Source of the DNA: Macrococcus bovicus
GTDB lineage: Bacteria > Bacillota > Bacilli > Staphylococcales > Staphylococcaceae
Direction: 5' to 3'
Assembly (NCBI RefSeq): GCF_004359575.1
Contig: NZ_SCWF01000013.1
Span: 1-57,255, forward strand
Length of the DNA: 57,255 bases
Shown here: positions 56,943 through 57,255 of the stretch, one piece after another
Layout of the letters: the number at the start of each line of letters is the position of its first letter
How positions within the stretch are numbered: position 1 is the first letter of the stretch
The notes under the pieces: model-generated
Told to the model about the DNA's origin: nothing
Seen by the model: only the letters and a program-made list of their open reading frames with translations
Databases searched by the model: none
Translations under genes and position numbers: made by a program

Positions 56943-56971
56943 TTGCAAAGTTAAAGAAAAGCTGTTATCAT
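56943..56971 (+). promoter_or_regulatory. rRNA operon promoter P2
   Basis: TTGCAA (56943-56948), 17 bp, TATCAT (56966-56971), about 210 bp after P1. Confidence 0.75.
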
Positions 56972-57146
56972 TTAATCTTGTGAGACGAAAAAATGAACAT
57001 TGAAAACTGAATGACAATATGTCAACGTTAATTCCAAATAAGACTGCGAGTTTAATCGCTAGTCGCATTTGCAAACTCGCGTAGCCGAGTTTGTACAATG
57101 TTAAAGAGTGATTGGCTTAACCAATCAGAGAGCTTTATCAAACACT
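56972..57146 (+). other. rRNA operon leader
   Basis: A non-coding leader with the conserved GAACATTGAAAACTGAAT stretch (56996-57013), a hairpin CAAACTCG/CGAGTTTG near 57070-57093 and TGATTGG/CCAATCA near 57110-57128. These are typical of antitermination and RNase III processing signals before 16S rRNA. No protein gene is present. Confidence 0.7.

Positions 57147-57255
<109 letters not shown>

Overview
Organism. The window is chromosomal DNA of a low-GC Gram-positive coccus of the Staphylococcaceae, most likely Macrococcus or a close relative. This rests on the 16S rRNA 5' end at the right edge, staphylococcal-type proteins (IpdC, AmpS, SpsB, an IsdG-type haem oxygenase, a SunI/YnzG-like protein), an LPXTG wall protein, and many TTG/GTG starts behind strong AAGGAGG sites. 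The genus is inferred; nothing here proves it. || Layout. 1-742: 3' part of a frameshifted IS4-family transposase. 0.95-7.4 kb: DegV/FakB-type lipid-binding protein, nitroreductase, a MarR-controlled FMN reductase divergent from an NSS Na+ symporter, two GNATs and a cytosolic copper-storage protein. 7.4-8.75 kb: a two-gene cassette (ANT(2'')-like nucleotidyltransferase and P-loop kinase) between two copies of a 76-bp double-hairpin repeat. 8.8-13.2 kb: a complete Bce-type peptide-antibiotic module (response regulator, intramembrane-sensing kinase, ABC ATPase, 10-TM-type permease) with a recognisable operator. 13.2-14.2 kb: OhrR/Ohr pair. 14.4-17.8 kb: pyruvate phosphate dikinase with its bifunctional regulator. 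18-23.4 kb: amino acid permease, LPXTG protein with duplicated helical repeats, and a NIPSNAP-PaiA-MagIII-like operon. 23.44-23.78 kb: non-coding array of six 61-bp hairpin units. 23.9-26.8 kb: MarR regulator divergent from ipdC, then signal peptidase I. 27.9-30 kb: arsRBC. 30-45.7 kb: mostly single genes and short operons: MFS and ABC transporters, CspA, CopZ, AmpS, ChrA, an S66 peptidase, a BCCT transporter, a YjiH-type membrane protein and an IsdG-like haem monooxygenase. 45.9-50.2 kb: lipoprotein-AlkD-YdjM operon, uridylyltransferase, HlyD-like adaptor. 50.3-54.8 kb: YpfJ-type zinc protease, amidohydrolase, cytosolic alpha-amylase. 54.9 kb to the end: Mrp/ApbC, KbaA, and an rRNA operon with tandem promoters and the first ~109 nt of 16S rRNA. 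|| How the genes work together. The region is rich in stress and detoxification functions: oxidants (Ohr, FMN reductase, nitroreductase), metals (ArsRBC, ChrA, CopZ, Csp) and antimicrobial peptides (Bce module). Several are controlled by local MarR/ArsR regulators whose inverted-repeat operators can be read in the sequence. I found no phage, CRISPR or recognised defence island. The least conventional material is non-coding: the two hairpin-repeat families at 7.4/8.7 kb and 23.4 kb, a cre-like promoter followed at once by a terminator in front of yjiH, and a Bce-type operator motif that recurs before chrA.
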